DNA from: Mycobacteriaceae bacterium
GTDB lineage: Bacteria; Actinomycetota; Actinomycetes; Mycobacteriales; Mycobacteriaceae
DNA length: 15,821 nt
Direction of reading: 5' to 3'
Assembly: GCA_019242135.1 (NCBI GenBank)
Contig: JAFAWC010000179.1
Coordinates: 1 to 15,821, forward strand
This document shows positions 1-6,811 of the stretch, in pieces. Numbering within the stretch: position 1 is the stretch's first letter; each line of letters begins with the position of its first letter. The notes under the pieces were generated by a model. That model was not told the origin of the DNA. It searched no databases and was given only the letters and a program-made list of their open reading frames with translations. Made by a program: the position numbers and the translations under genes.

Positions 1-36
1 CTGTCCAGCTTGCCCGCCGGCCACTGCCCGGGCTGA

Positions 37-1584
37 TCAGTACAGATAGACGCGGGCGTTGTTCCCGCCCGCGCAGGTGACCCAGTTGTCGGAGCCGTAG
101 GCGGCGCAATCCATCAGGAAGTTCGCACCGTTGGCGGGATCGCAGCGGGCGCCGGCAACGGTACTGCAGGCGACACTGCCCGGCGCCGACACCGTCCTCA
201 GGTCACGGCTCGGACGGCCGAACTGGGCCCAATACGACTTCAGCACACTGTCGGCGAACGCGCACGAGGTCTCGGCGGTGCCCCGCCCGGAACGGCTGCC
301 GAACCCCGTCTCGTTCGGAATCGAAGTGCCCTGCCCGCAGGTCACGCCGTAGGAATCCGGGGCCTGCACGAGCGACGGCAGCGCAGTCGACGTCGTCTGT
401 GCCGCAGACGGACTCGGCGACGAAAGCGTTTGACGAGTGGTGGGAACTGCAGAGCCTACCGTCGGTGATGGGCCGGCGCCGTCCTCAGAACCCGGCTTGA
501 CGACCATGCCGATGACTACGCCAATGGCGCCGAGGACCGCAACCGCGGTGATCGCGACGACGGTCGGCAGCACCCATCGGCCTGGTCGTCTGCCCGTGTC
601 CTGCAAAGGCGGTGACGTCACTCGCTGAGGCGCCGGCACCGTCTGGGGGTCGAACTGCGGATAACTCGGCGGGGGCTCGACCGGTGGATGGCTCACGGCC
701 GGATACGTGGGTGGGGAAGCGGGCATAGCTGGCGCTTGGGGCGACATTCGCCAGTCCGGTTGAAGCGACCGCTGTGCGGCGCGACCGAACGCACCGGCAG
801 AGCCATACCGGTCGTCGGGTTCCTTCGCCATGCCCCGAGCTATCACTTCGTCGAATGACCTTGGGAGTCGGGGATTTACCGCGGTCGGGCGCGGCGGTGG
901 AGACGTCAGGTGCGCAGTGATCAGCTGCTCGAGGCTGTCGGCCGGAAACGGGGCGTAGCCTGTCAGCGCTTCGTAGAGAACACATGCCAGCGCGTAGACG
1001 TCGACAGCCGGTGTGATCGGTTGGTCGAGGTACCGTTCGGGCGCCATGTAGGCGTAGGTGCCGATTTGGGTGCCGGTCCTCGTCAACCGGGTGTCACCCT
1101 TCGTTTCTGCGATGCCGAAATCGACGAGGTACGCGAAATCCTCGCCGGTGACAATGATGTTCTGGGGCTTGACGTCACGATGGATCAACTGTTCGGCGTG
1201 TGCCGCGTCAAGAGCCGACGCGACCTGGCTGATGATGGCGACAGCCCGGCCGGGTTCGAGCGGTCCCCTCCTGAGCATCTCGTGCAGCGTTTTCCCCTGG
1301 ACCAGGCGCATATCGATGTACAAGCAGCCGTCGATCTCGCCTGACTGATGAATTGGGATCACATGGGGCTCTTGCAGAATTGCCGCGGCGCGGGACTCAC
1401 GACGGAACCGGGTCCGAAACCTCTCGTCTTGCGTGAACTGGTCGGAGAGGATTTTTAAGGCCACGGTTCTACCCATCACGGTGTCGTACGCCTGATAGAC
1501 CTCCCCCATCCCGCCCTTGCCGAGCAGACCGGTGATCCTGTAATTGCCGAACGTCGTCCCGACGCGTGAGTTCACCCCAGTCAC
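37..1584 (-). CDS. Transmembrane Ser/Thr protein kinase (PknB/PknH family) with a six-cysteine extracellular domain
   Basis: A 515-aa receptor-like kinase. The N-terminal catalytic domain (about residues 15-275) has the glycine loop GKGGMGEV (22-29), the VALK lysine K44, HRD at 135-137 with N142, DFG at 155-157 and APE at 181-183, with several threonines in the activation loop, so it should be active. A proline-rich juxtamembrane stretch (280-330) leads to one membrane helix (about 337-363), a Pro/Ser/Thr-rich stalk, and an outer domain (about 410-515) with six cysteines (416, 441, 473, 481, 493, 504) that could form three disulfides and act as the sensor. The frame stays open to 1824, but I chose the GTG at 1584: GGAG lies 6 nt upstream and the kinase homology starts about 14 residues later. 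A second in-frame GTG at 1575 is possible. It is divergent from the metallopeptidase gene. The ligand and substrates cannot be read from sequence. Confidence 0.93.
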   Translation of the reverse strand: MTGVNSRVGTTFGNYRITGLLGKGGMGEVYQAYDTVMGRTVALKILSDQFTQDERFRTRFRRESRAAAILQEPHVIPIHQSGEIDGCLYIDMRLVQGKTLHEMLRRGPLEPGRAVAIISQVASALDAAHAEQLIHRDVKPQNIIVTGEDFAYLVDFGIAETKGDTRLTRTGTQIGTYAYMAPERYLDQPITPAVDVYALACVLYEALTGYAPFPADSLEQLITAHLTSPPPRPTAVNPRLPRSFDEVIARGMAKEPDDRYGSAGAFGRAAQRSLQPDWRMSPQAPAMPASPPTYPAVSHPPVEPPPSYPQFDPQTVPAPQRVTSPPLQDTGRRPGRWVLPTVVAITAVAVLGAIGVVIGMVVKPGSEDGAGPSPTVGSAVPTTRQTLSSPSPSAAQTTSTALPSLVQAPDSYGVTCGQGTSIPNETGFGSRSGRGTAETSCAFADSVLKSYWAQFGRPSRDLRTVSAPGSVACSTVAGARCDPANGANFLMDCAAYGSDNWVTCAGGNNARVYLY

Positions 1585-1693
1585 CTTCGTCTCCGTGCGT
1601 TCGCAAGCAGTATCCGTCGCAGGTGCGTGTTCTGAAGGGCGTTTAGCCGACGAAAGCAGGCCGAGGGACAGCGGACGCCCGCCGGCCTGCGCC

Positions 1694-1728
1694 ATTCGGT
1701 GCGAGAGACACCGAATCGACCCTATTCT
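1694..1728 (+). promoter_or_regulatory. Inverted repeat plus -10-like box upstream of the metallopeptidase gene
   Basis: In the 205-bp spacer between the divergent kinase and metallopeptidase genes, perfect 8-bp arms ATTCGGTG (1694-1701) and CACCGAAT (1709-1716) are separated by 7 bp. Seven bp after the right arm is TATTCT (1723-1728), which fits the mycobacterial TANNNT -10 pattern and would give a leader of about 55 nt before the ATG at 1790. The palindrome covers the -35 region, as expected for a repressor or activator operator. The leader also holds a 14-bp GC-only palindrome (1747-1760). The binding protein is unknown; the -10 call is weaker than the palindrome. Confidence 0.5.
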
Positions 1729-1789
1729 GATCATCATCGATATCGCCGGCGGCGCCGCCGCCGACGGCGGACCGAGATGAGGTTGACGC

Positions 1790-3241
1790 ATGCATCGACG
1801 GTGGATCACCGCGGCGGTCGGCATCGCGTGCTGTGTAGCGATGGTGGCGGGTTGCAGCTCGCCGACTGTCCTGGACGGCCGCGCCCTGTCGATGCTCTAC
1901 GACCCGAACCGCGCGGGCGGCTTGCCGGCAACGGACGGACCCAGCGGACCCCGCGACAACGTGGGTCAGCCCACCGGCACGCTGCAGAACTCCGACAACG
2001 GCGAAATCGACCGTTTGGCGCTCTTGGCGATCAACGACATCGAGGACTTCTGGAAAGGGAACTACTCGCAGTCTTTCGACGGCAGCTTCAAACCGATATC
2101 CACGCTGCTCTCATACGATTCCAAAGACCCGAGCAGTCCGGTGGCGTGCGGCGGACAACTGTACAAGCTCGTCAACGCGTTCTACTGCGTGTCCGAGAAC
2201 CTCATGGCCTGGGACCGCAACGTCCTGCTCGGCGCAGCCAAAAAGTATTTCGGCGAGATGTCGATAAACGGAGTGCTGGCGCACGAGTACGGGCACGCCA
2301 TTCAGCGGATGGCCAACATCGCCGACGACTCAACCCCCATCCTCGTTCTCGAGCAACAGGCTGACTGCTTTTCGGGCACCTACATGCGTTGGGTTGCCGA
2401 GGGGCGCTCACCGCGCTTCACGCTCAGCACGACCGACGGCCTGGACCACGTTCTCGCCGGGGCGATCGAGCTCCGGGACCCCACCCCCACGACCCAGAAA
2501 CCGACGACCAAGAATCCACACGGCACCGCCTTCGACCGAGTCGGCGCATTCCAGATCGGCTTCGACGGCGGTCCTTCGGCCTGCGCGAAGATCGACATGG
2601 ACGAGATCCAGCAGCGCCGGGGCAACCTGCCCCAGACGCTGCAGACGACGTCTGAGGGAACCGTTGAGAGCGGCCAGGTCGACATCAACAACGACACCTT
2701 GTCGGCCTTGATGGAGCTGTTGGGCAAGATCTTCAACCCCACGAAACCACCGGCGCTGAGCACCGACGCCGAAAACTGTCCGGACGCACAGACCAGCAAA
2801 GCGGCCTCGTACTGCCCCGCCAACAACACGATCTACGTGGACATGCCGACGTTGCAGGACATGGGCAAGCCCGCCGACGAATCGCAGATGGTCTTACTGC
2901 AAGGCGACAACACCGCCATCTCGGTTTTCACATCGCGGTACGCCATGGCCGTTCAGCACGAGCGCGGCCTGGCCCTCGACACGCCGGTCGCCGCGCTCCG
3001 CGCCGCATGCCTGACCGGGGTGGCGCAGTCCAAGATGGCCGAGCCCATCGCGCTGTCGTCCGGGAAAACACTCGTACTGTCCGCCGGTGACGTCGACAAG
3101 GCCATCTCCGGGCTGCTCACCAATGGACTCGTCGCAAGCGACACCAACGGCAAGAAGGTGCCCGCGGGCTTCACCCGGATCGAGGCGTACCGATCGGGCC
3201 TGCTCGGCGAGGTCGATCAGTGCTTTCAGCGGTTCCCGTGA
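1790..3241 (+). CDS. Lipoprotein zinc metallopeptidase (HEYGH motif, YpfJ-like)
   Basis: A 483-aa predicted lipoprotein. The N-terminus has Arg at positions 3-4, a hydrophobic stretch and the lipobox VAGC with the acylated cysteine at 22, so it should sit on the outer face of the membrane. HEYGH at 165-169 is the HExxH zinc site, and EQQADCF (188-194) matches the downstream ELQADC-type motif of the neutral zinc metallopeptidase family, which would supply the third ligand. The rest (about 200-483) is family-specific and has a Thr/Pro/Lys-rich insert near 230-245. The start is supported by GAGG 7 nt upstream of the ATG. A DUF4333 gene follows after 24 nt, probably in the same transcript. The mycobacterial lipoproteins LpqM and relatives are plausible homologues, but I cannot assign orthology. 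Substrate unknown. Confidence 0.87.
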   Translation: MHRRWITAAVGIACCVAMVAGCSSPTVLDGRALSMLYDPNRAGGLPATDGPSGPRDNVGQPTGTLQNSDNGEIDRLALLAINDIEDFWKGNYSQSFDGSFKPISTLLSYDSKDPSSPVACGGQLYKLVNAFYCVSENLMAWDRNVLLGAAKKYFGEMSINGVLAHEYGHAIQRMANIADDSTPILVLEQQADCFSGTYMRWVAEGRSPRFTLSTTDGLDHVLAGAIELRDPTPTTQKPTTKNPHGTAFDRVGAFQIGFDGGPSACAKIDMDEIQQRRGNLPQTLQTTSEGTVESGQVDINNDTLSALMELLGKIFNPTKPPALSTDAENCPDAQTSKAASYCPANNTIYVDMPTLQDMGKPADESQMVLLQGDNTAISVFTSRYAMAVQHERGLALDTPVAALRAACLTGVAQSKMAEPIALSSGKTLVLSAGDVDKAISGLLTNGLVASDTNGKKVPAGFTRIEAYRSGLLGEVDQCFQRFP

Positions 3242-3265
3242 GAACACGGCAATAGGAGAGGCGAA

Positions 3266-3889
3266 ATGAGTGGACCTCGAAGTTCCGAGCCTGCTCGGCA
3301 AGGACCGCCCCGCTCCGACCCGGTGCAGAACCAAGCCACGTCATCCGGCGACGCCGACGACAGACCGACGGAGGTCCACTGGTGGCAGCAGATGAGGCGA
3401 CCGACGCAGCCGACGCCGCGCGATCCGGCTCAGCCGCAAAGCTCGCCGCCGCAACAGCGGGTGTACCCAGCTCAACAGCCCGCGCAGCAGCCCGCCCAGC
3501 AGGTCCCGTCCTACCCGCAGCAATACGCCCAGCCAGCTTCGGCGCAGCCCAAGGGTTCGATGCGCTGGTTGTTGATCGTCTGCGGAGTGCTCATCGGTGC
3601 CATGGCCGCGGCCGTCGTCGTCGCGGGTTTGATGCGGTTCGGAGCTTTCGACCAGCAGGTCCTCGACGTGAATAAGGCCCAGCAGGCGGTGAAGCAGGTC
3701 ATCACCGATTCGGTCACCGGTTACGGCGTGCAGAACGTCACCGACGTCACGTGCAACAACGGCAAGAACCCCGCCGCCAAAAAGGGCGACACTTTCACCT
3801 GCGAGGTGACCGTCGACGGCAAAAAGCGTCAGGTGAGAGCGGTCTTCATCGATGACAACGGAACCTACGAGGTCGACCGGCCAAGGTGA
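3266..3889 (+). CDS. Proline/glutamine-rich DUF4333 membrane protein
   Basis: A 207-aa protein in three parts. A disordered cytoplasmic N-terminus (1-98) is rich in Pro and Gln, with repeated PAQQ units around residues 70-80. One membrane helix spans about 101-122. A small outer domain (about 125-207) contains two cysteines in the contexts VTCNNG and FTCEV, the layout of DUF4333, which is common in actinobacteria and whose function is unknown to me. The domain probably holds one disulfide. The start is clear: AGGAG lies 7 nt before the ATG. It follows the metallopeptidase gene by 24 nt on the same strand, so the two may act together at the cell envelope, which is an inference from context only. 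Confidence 0.85.
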   Translation: MSGPRSSEPARQGPPRSDPVQNQATSSGDADDRPTEVHWWQQMRRPTQPTPRDPAQPQSSPPQQRVYPAQQPAQQPAQQVPSYPQQYAQPASAQPKGSMRWLLIVCGVLIGAMAAAVVVAGLMRFGAFDQQVLDVNKAQQAVKQVITDSVTGYGVQNVTDVTCNNGKNPAAKKGDTFTCEVTVDGKKRQVRAVFIDDNGTYEVDRPR

Positions 3890-3937
3890 GTGAAATCGCA
3901 ACCCTTTCGCAATAGGGAGTAAGCCGCTGAACGTCGA

Positions 3938-3967
3938 TTTTCCCGCCAAATGTTTTCCCGCCAAATG
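3938..3967. repeat. Perfect 15-bp tandem duplication
   Basis: The unit TTTTCCCGCCAAATG occurs twice head to tail (3938-3952 and 3953-3967) in the 132-bp spacer after the DUF4333 gene. The second copy ends inside the left half-site of the CRP-like palindrome. It may be a doubled protein-binding site or a recent slippage duplication. Confidence 0.85.
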
Positions 3968-3981
3968 TGAGTAACGTCACA
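3966..3981. promoter_or_regulatory. Consensus CRP-family binding site
   Basis: TGTGAGTAACGTCACA matches TGTGA-N6-TCACA exactly in both half-sites. This is the known target of the mycobacterial cAMP receptor protein (Rv3676) and of the related regulator Cmr. It lies 40 bp before the GTG of the 67-aa membrane protein and 76 bp after the DUF4333 gene. The six-base centre contains TAACGT (3972-3977), a possible -10 box; if real, bound CRP would cover the promoter and repress it. The site match is seen directly; binding and direction of effect are inferred. Confidence 0.75.
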
Positions 3982-4021
3982 GGAGAGCGTCCAGCGACGC
4001 ACGGGGGAGGAGGGGTCTGCG

Positions 4022-4225
4022 GTGGCCGAGTTCTATCTCTGGGGGTGGCTGGCGACCACCGTCCTCACGTTCTGGCTGGCTCACAAGTTCGCCGAAGACC
4101 GATCCGCCCCGCCACTTGACGCAGTGGCGGTCGTCAGCCTGATCGCCGGGGCGCTTTGGCCCGTGCTAGCGGTGGGCATCGTGGAACTCGGCTCGTTGGT
4201 GACGTACGCGAAACTGCACCACTAG
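4022..4225 (+). CDS. Small two-helix membrane protein, unknown function
   Basis: A 67-aa protein starting at GTG behind a strong purine-rich ribosome-binding site (GGGAGGAGGGG, about 6 nt upstream). It has two hydrophobic segments, about residues 5-20 and 35-58, joined by a short polar loop with acidic and basic residues, and ends in KLHH. I do not recognise a family. It stands alone between the CRP-like site and a convergent gene whose stop codon is 6 bp away. The good ribosome site and membrane-like composition support a real gene; regulation by a CRP-type protein is suggested by the upstream palindrome. Confidence 0.7.
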   Translation: MAEFYLWGWLATTVLTFWLAHKFAEDRSAPPLDAVAVVSLIAGALWPVLAVGIVELGSLVTYAKLHH

Positions 4226-4231
4226 CCGCGT

Positions 4232-4558
4232 CTATTGGCTCTGCTGCACTCTCGTATTCGGGCTCGGGACCATCACGTTGCCCGGCCCGTACAGCACGCT
4301 TGACAGGCAGCCCGGGATGCCGCTGCACGCGGTCAGGGTCTGCTGACTGGGCGCACCGCCGGTGTACACGGGCGCGGCGGGCGCGGGACAGGTGTTCACC
4401 GGCGTGCCCTCGGAGAAGATCGGCATGTTGACGCCCCCACAGTCGGCAAGCGTCTGCGATGGGTGCTGAACCACCCACGCCGCGCTGACCGGGGCGGCGA
4501 CGACCGCCAGCGCGGCCGCGCCGAGAACGAGACCGCGGACCGAAGACCGAATCGCCAC
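4232..4558 (-). CDS. Small secreted four-cysteine protein, unknown function
   Basis: A 108-aa protein with a Sec-type signal peptide: Arg at 4 and 8, a hydrophobic core at 10-23, and VSA-AW around residues 24-28 as the likely cleavage site. The mature part of about 80 residues is rich in Pro, Gly, Ser and Thr and has four cysteines (contexts ADCGG, NTCPAP, TACSG, PGCLSS), enough for two disulfides. I chose the GTG at 4558, preceded by a GGGGGAAG-type ribosome site; an ATG at 4591 would add 11 charged residues with no good ribosome site. The family is not recognised. The gene converges on the 67-aa membrane protein with a 6-bp gap. Confidence 0.68.
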   Translation of the reverse strand: MAIRSSVRGLVLGAAALAVVAAPVSAAWVVQHPSQTLADCGGVNMPIFSEGTPVNTCPAPAAPVYTGGAPSQQTLTACSGIPGCLSSVLYGPGNVMVPSPNTRVQQSQ

Positions 4559-4600
4559 TGCTTCCCCCTTGCGTCGGAGTGCTTCACACATTCTGCACAT

Positions 4601-4680
4601 CGTCGGCGCTGAGCGCGACCGGTGCACATTTGTCGGCGCGAAGCGCGACCGGTTCACATTTGTCGGCGCGAAGCGCGACT
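4601..4680. repeat. Three tandem 30-bp repeats, each with a GC hairpin
   Basis: Period is 30 bp: copies at 4601-4630, 4631-4660 and a partial third at 4661-4680. The shared core is GTCGGCGCGAAGCGCGAC, which folds as a short stem around GAA with one bulged G; between cores is CGGTTCACATT or a one-base variant. The array begins 3 bp beyond the stop of the exporter permease and lies upstream of the small secreted gene. It may end the exporter transcript, act in the 5' region of the secreted gene, or be a member of a dispersed repeat family. Confidence 0.8.
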
Positions 4681-4683
4681 TCG

Positions 4684-5505
4684 TTACCGAACCAGCCGCC
4701 GAAGCAGCGCCGACGCCGCCGCGATTCCCGCCACCGCGGCGACGATCAACACCCCGATGTCGAGCGCCCAGTTCGACGGCGCACCGATCAACAGCGTGCG
4801 CAACGCGTTGACCTCGTAGCTCAGCGGATTGACGGTGCTCAGCCAACGCAGCCACTGCGGCATCACGGTCACCGGATACAGCGCGTTCGAGGCGAAAAAC
4901 AGCGGCATGGTGATCGCCTGTCCGATGCCCATCAGCCGATCGCGGTTGCGCACCAGCCCGGCGAGCGTCATCGACAGGCAGGCGAAGAACGCCGATCCGA
5001 GCACCACCACACCCATCGCTGCCAGGACCCGCAGCGGATTGGCCGTCAGGTGCACACCCATCAGATAGGCCAGCACCAGCACGCCGACGACCTGCGCCAC
5101 GGATCGCACACCCGCCGCGAACGCTTTACCTGCGATCAGCGCCGAAGCGGGCGCGGGGGTCACCATCAGCTTCGCCAGGATGCCGGCATCGCGATCCCAG
5201 ATGATCTGAATGCCATAGAAGATCGAGATGAACAGCGCCGACTGCGCGATGATCCCGGGTGCCAGGAAGGCGAGATACGGCACCGAGCCGGTGTTGATGA
5301 CACGCAGTCTGGAAAACGTCTGGCCAAAGATCAGCAGCCACAGTGCCGGCTGCACCATTCGGGTGAGCAGCTCCGCGCGGTCGTGCTGCAACTTCTGCAA
5401 CTCCACGAGCGAGAACGTGCCGATTCGCAGCGCGATGCCGCGGACACGCCGCCATCCGCGGGGAGCACGGACCACGGCAGACTTGGCTTGCGGTTCAACT
5501 GACAC
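4684..5505 (-). CDS. ABC-2 type exporter permease (DrrB-like)
   Basis: A 273-aa integral membrane protein, the usual size for DrrB-type permeases. After a basic cytoplasmic N-terminus there are about six membrane segments, starting near residues 50-62, 78-100, 130-152, 160-183, 195-212 and 246-266. The stretch with ALYPVTVMPQWLRWLSTVNP (208-227) followed by LSYEV is typical of the ABC-2 family, and WDRDAGILAKLMVTP (103-117) is the conserved cytoplasmic loop that contacts the ATPase. The GTG at 5505 overlaps the end of the ATPase gene by 11 bp and has an AGAAGGA ribosome site; longer in-frame extensions upstream overlap the ATPase gene further and look non-coding. It pairs with the upstream ATPase as a drug or lipid exporter under a MarR regulator. 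The substrate is not predictable. Confidence 0.9.
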   Translation of the reverse strand: MSVEPQAKSAVVRAPRGWRRVRGIALRIGTFSLVELQKLQHDRAELLTRMVQPALWLLIFGQTFSRLRVINTGSVPYLAFLAPGIIAQSALFISIFYGIQIIWDRDAGILAKLMVTPAPASALIAGKAFAAGVRSVAQVVGVLVLAYLMGVHLTANPLRVLAAMGVVVLGSAFFACLSMTLAGLVRNRDRLMGIGQAITMPLFFASNALYPVTVMPQWLRWLSTVNPLSYEVNALRTLLIGAPSNWALDIGVLIVAAVAGIAAASALLRRLVR

Positions 5506-6313
5506 GACGTGCCGTCCTTCTGCTGGAACGGATTTCGCGCAGCCCGGTCCTGGACGTCTCATCACCCAGATCCGACCCCGCGTAGTGCCGGAACACATCT
5601 TCGAGCGTCGCGTTGGACGACACATGACGCTTCAGATCGGATGGGGTTCCGACCGCCTGGAGCTTGCCGTGGTGCATCAGCGCGACGCGGTCGCACAGCG
5701 CGTCGGCCTCTTCCATGTAGTGCGTGGTCAGCAGCACCGTCATTCCGAACTCTTCCTGCATGCCGGCGACCTGAGTCCAGACCCCGTCGCGCGCGATGGG
5801 GTCCAGTCCGACCGTGGGCTCATCGAGGATGAGCAAGGACGGCCGGTTCACCAACGCTTGTGCCAGCTCCAGCCGGCGCACCATACCGCCCGAGTAGGTG
5901 CTCGCCAACTCGTCGGCGACGTCGAGCAGCTGCATCGCGCCGAGCGCTTCGTCGACTCGGCCGGCGCGATCTCGTCGCGAAACGTCGTACAGCCTGGCGA
6001 ACCACTCGACGTTCTGGCGTCCCGTCAGCATCGGCTCAACCGAAAGCTGCTGAGGCACATAGCCGATGTTGTAGCGGATGTCCATCGTCTGCCGACGGCT
6101 GTCGAGACCGAAAACGAATACCTCGCCGCTCTGTGCTGGCGTGAGCGTCGTCAACACCCGCACCACCGTTGTTTTGCCCGCGCCATTCGGTCCGAGCAGA
6201 CCCATCGTCTCGCCGGATCGCACCTGCAGCGTGAAATCGTCGACCGCGGTGAAGTCGCCGTAGCGGTGAGTCAAATGCCGGCAGTCCACGGCCAGGTCAA
6301 CGCGCGCGCTCAT
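5495..6313 (-). CDS. ABC exporter ATPase (DrrA-like)
   Basis: A 272-aa ATP-binding subunit. Walker A is GPNGAGKT (41-48), the Q-loop glutamine is in GYVPQ (Q88), the signature is YSGGM (140-144), Walker B is LLILDE (160-165) and the switch histidine is H198 in TTHYMEEAD. The signature with M in place of Q, and the TTHYMEEA run, are typical of the DrrA/CcmA-like export subfamily. Its ATG overlaps the MarR stop (ATGA) with AGAGG 6 nt upstream, so translation is coupled to the regulator. The extra basic C-terminus after about residue 245 may contact the permease. Together with that permease it should form a homodimeric-ATPase efflux pump. Confidence 0.93.
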   Translation of the reverse strand: MSARVDLAVDCRHLTHRYGDFTAVDDFTLQVRSGETMGLLGPNGAGKTTVVRVLTTLTPAQSGEVFVFGLDSRRQTMDIRYNIGYVPQQLSVEPMLTGRQNVEWFARLYDVSRRDRAGRVDEALGAMQLLDVADELASTYSGGMVRRLELAQALVNRPSLLILDEPTVGLDPIARDGVWTQVAGMQEEFGMTVLLTTHYMEEADALCDRVALMHHGKLQAVGTPSDLKRHVSSNATLEDVFRHYAGSDLGDETSRTGLREIRSSRRTARRVS

Positions 6314-6762
6314 GGCTGCCTCTGCTGGAGCCGGCGTGTCATCTCGGCGATGACCGACAGACCGCGACTCAACTCATCGACCTGATCGTCATCGAGCGTG
6401 TCCAGTACCTCCGACAGCGCCGCACGACCCGTCGCGCGCGACGTGTCGGCAACCTGCTGCGCGGTATCCGTCAACCGCAGGCGGCCCACCCGACGGTCAT
6501 CGATGTCGACGGTCCGGGTAATCAGACCGTCGGTGGCCAGCTTGGACACCAACGTCGAGGCGGTGTTCGGCACGAGTCCCAGCTCGGCCGCCGCCTCCCT
6601 GATCGAGATCTCGGGGCGGCGCCCGACCAGCCGCAGCAGCTCGGCCTGCGCCTCGGTCAACCCGGTCGCGTCGAAACCGCGCCCGGCCGAGCGTCGCAGC
6701 TGGCGCCGGAACCGCCCGACGACCCCGAAAACCTCCACGACGAGGTCGGTGCGGGTCTGCAT
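6310..6762 (-). CDS. MarR-family transcriptional regulator
   Basis: A 150-aa winged-helix regulator of standard MarR length. Helices at both ends form the dimer interface; the DNA-binding core runs from about 35 to 102, with the recognition helix near 64-77 (VPNTASTLVSKL) and the wing at 86-98 carrying the family motif DIDDRRVGRLRL. The ATG at 6762 has no Shine-Dalgarno sequence, and a -10 box ends 6 nt before it, which points to a leaderless mRNA. A palindrome overlapping this promoter is a likely self-operator. It is the first gene of a tightly overlapping unit with the exporter ATPase and permease, so it probably represses the pump until a ligand binds. Confidence 0.92.
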   Translation of the reverse strand: MQTRTDLVVEVFGVVGRFRRQLRRSAGRGFDATGLTEAQAELLRLVGRRPEISIREAAAELGLVPNTASTLVSKLATDGLITRTVDIDDRRVGRLRLTDTAQQVADTSRATGRAALSEVLDTLDDDQVDELSRGLSVIAEMTRRLQQRQP

Positions 6763-6768
6763 GGCACC

Positions 6769-6793
6769 ATAATAGCTCTGTTACAGAGGTATT
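6769..6793 (-). promoter_or_regulatory. MarR operator overlapping a leaderless promoter
   Basis: A perfect 13-bp inverted repeat CTCTGT-T-ACAGAG lies at 6776-6788. Continuing outward, one mismatched pair (6775/6789) is followed by four more matching pairs (AATA at 6771-6774, TATT at 6790-6793), giving a 23-bp near-perfect palindrome. On the minus strand TATTAT (6774 to 6769) is a good -10 box, and exactly 6 nt separate it from the A of the MarR ATG at 6762. The operator therefore covers the -10 box. No convincing -35 was seen, which is common in mycobacteria. Confidence 0.75.
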
Positions 6794-6811
6794 GTGGAGG
6801 CACGTCTGTGG

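Noticed and set aside
1585..1824. 80-residue N-terminal extension of the kinase frame
   Set aside because: It overlaps the divergent gene's start, has no kinase-like sequence, and the GTG at 1584 has a well-placed GGAG.
3901..3920. CCCT/AGGG hairpin as a terminator after the DUF4333 gene
   Set aside because: The stem is only 4 bp with an 8-nt loop and no T-run follows.
4559..4591. ATG at 4591 as the start of the small secreted protein
   Set aside because: It has no ribosome site and places charged residues before a complete signal peptide that starts naturally at GTG 4558.
4601..4680. CRISPR array
   Set aside because: The 30-bp repeats are directly adjacent, with no spacers between them and no cas genes nearby.
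5228..6385. Long open frame opposite the exporter genes
   Set aside because: The minus-strand genes have clear ATPase and permease motifs; this frame has none.
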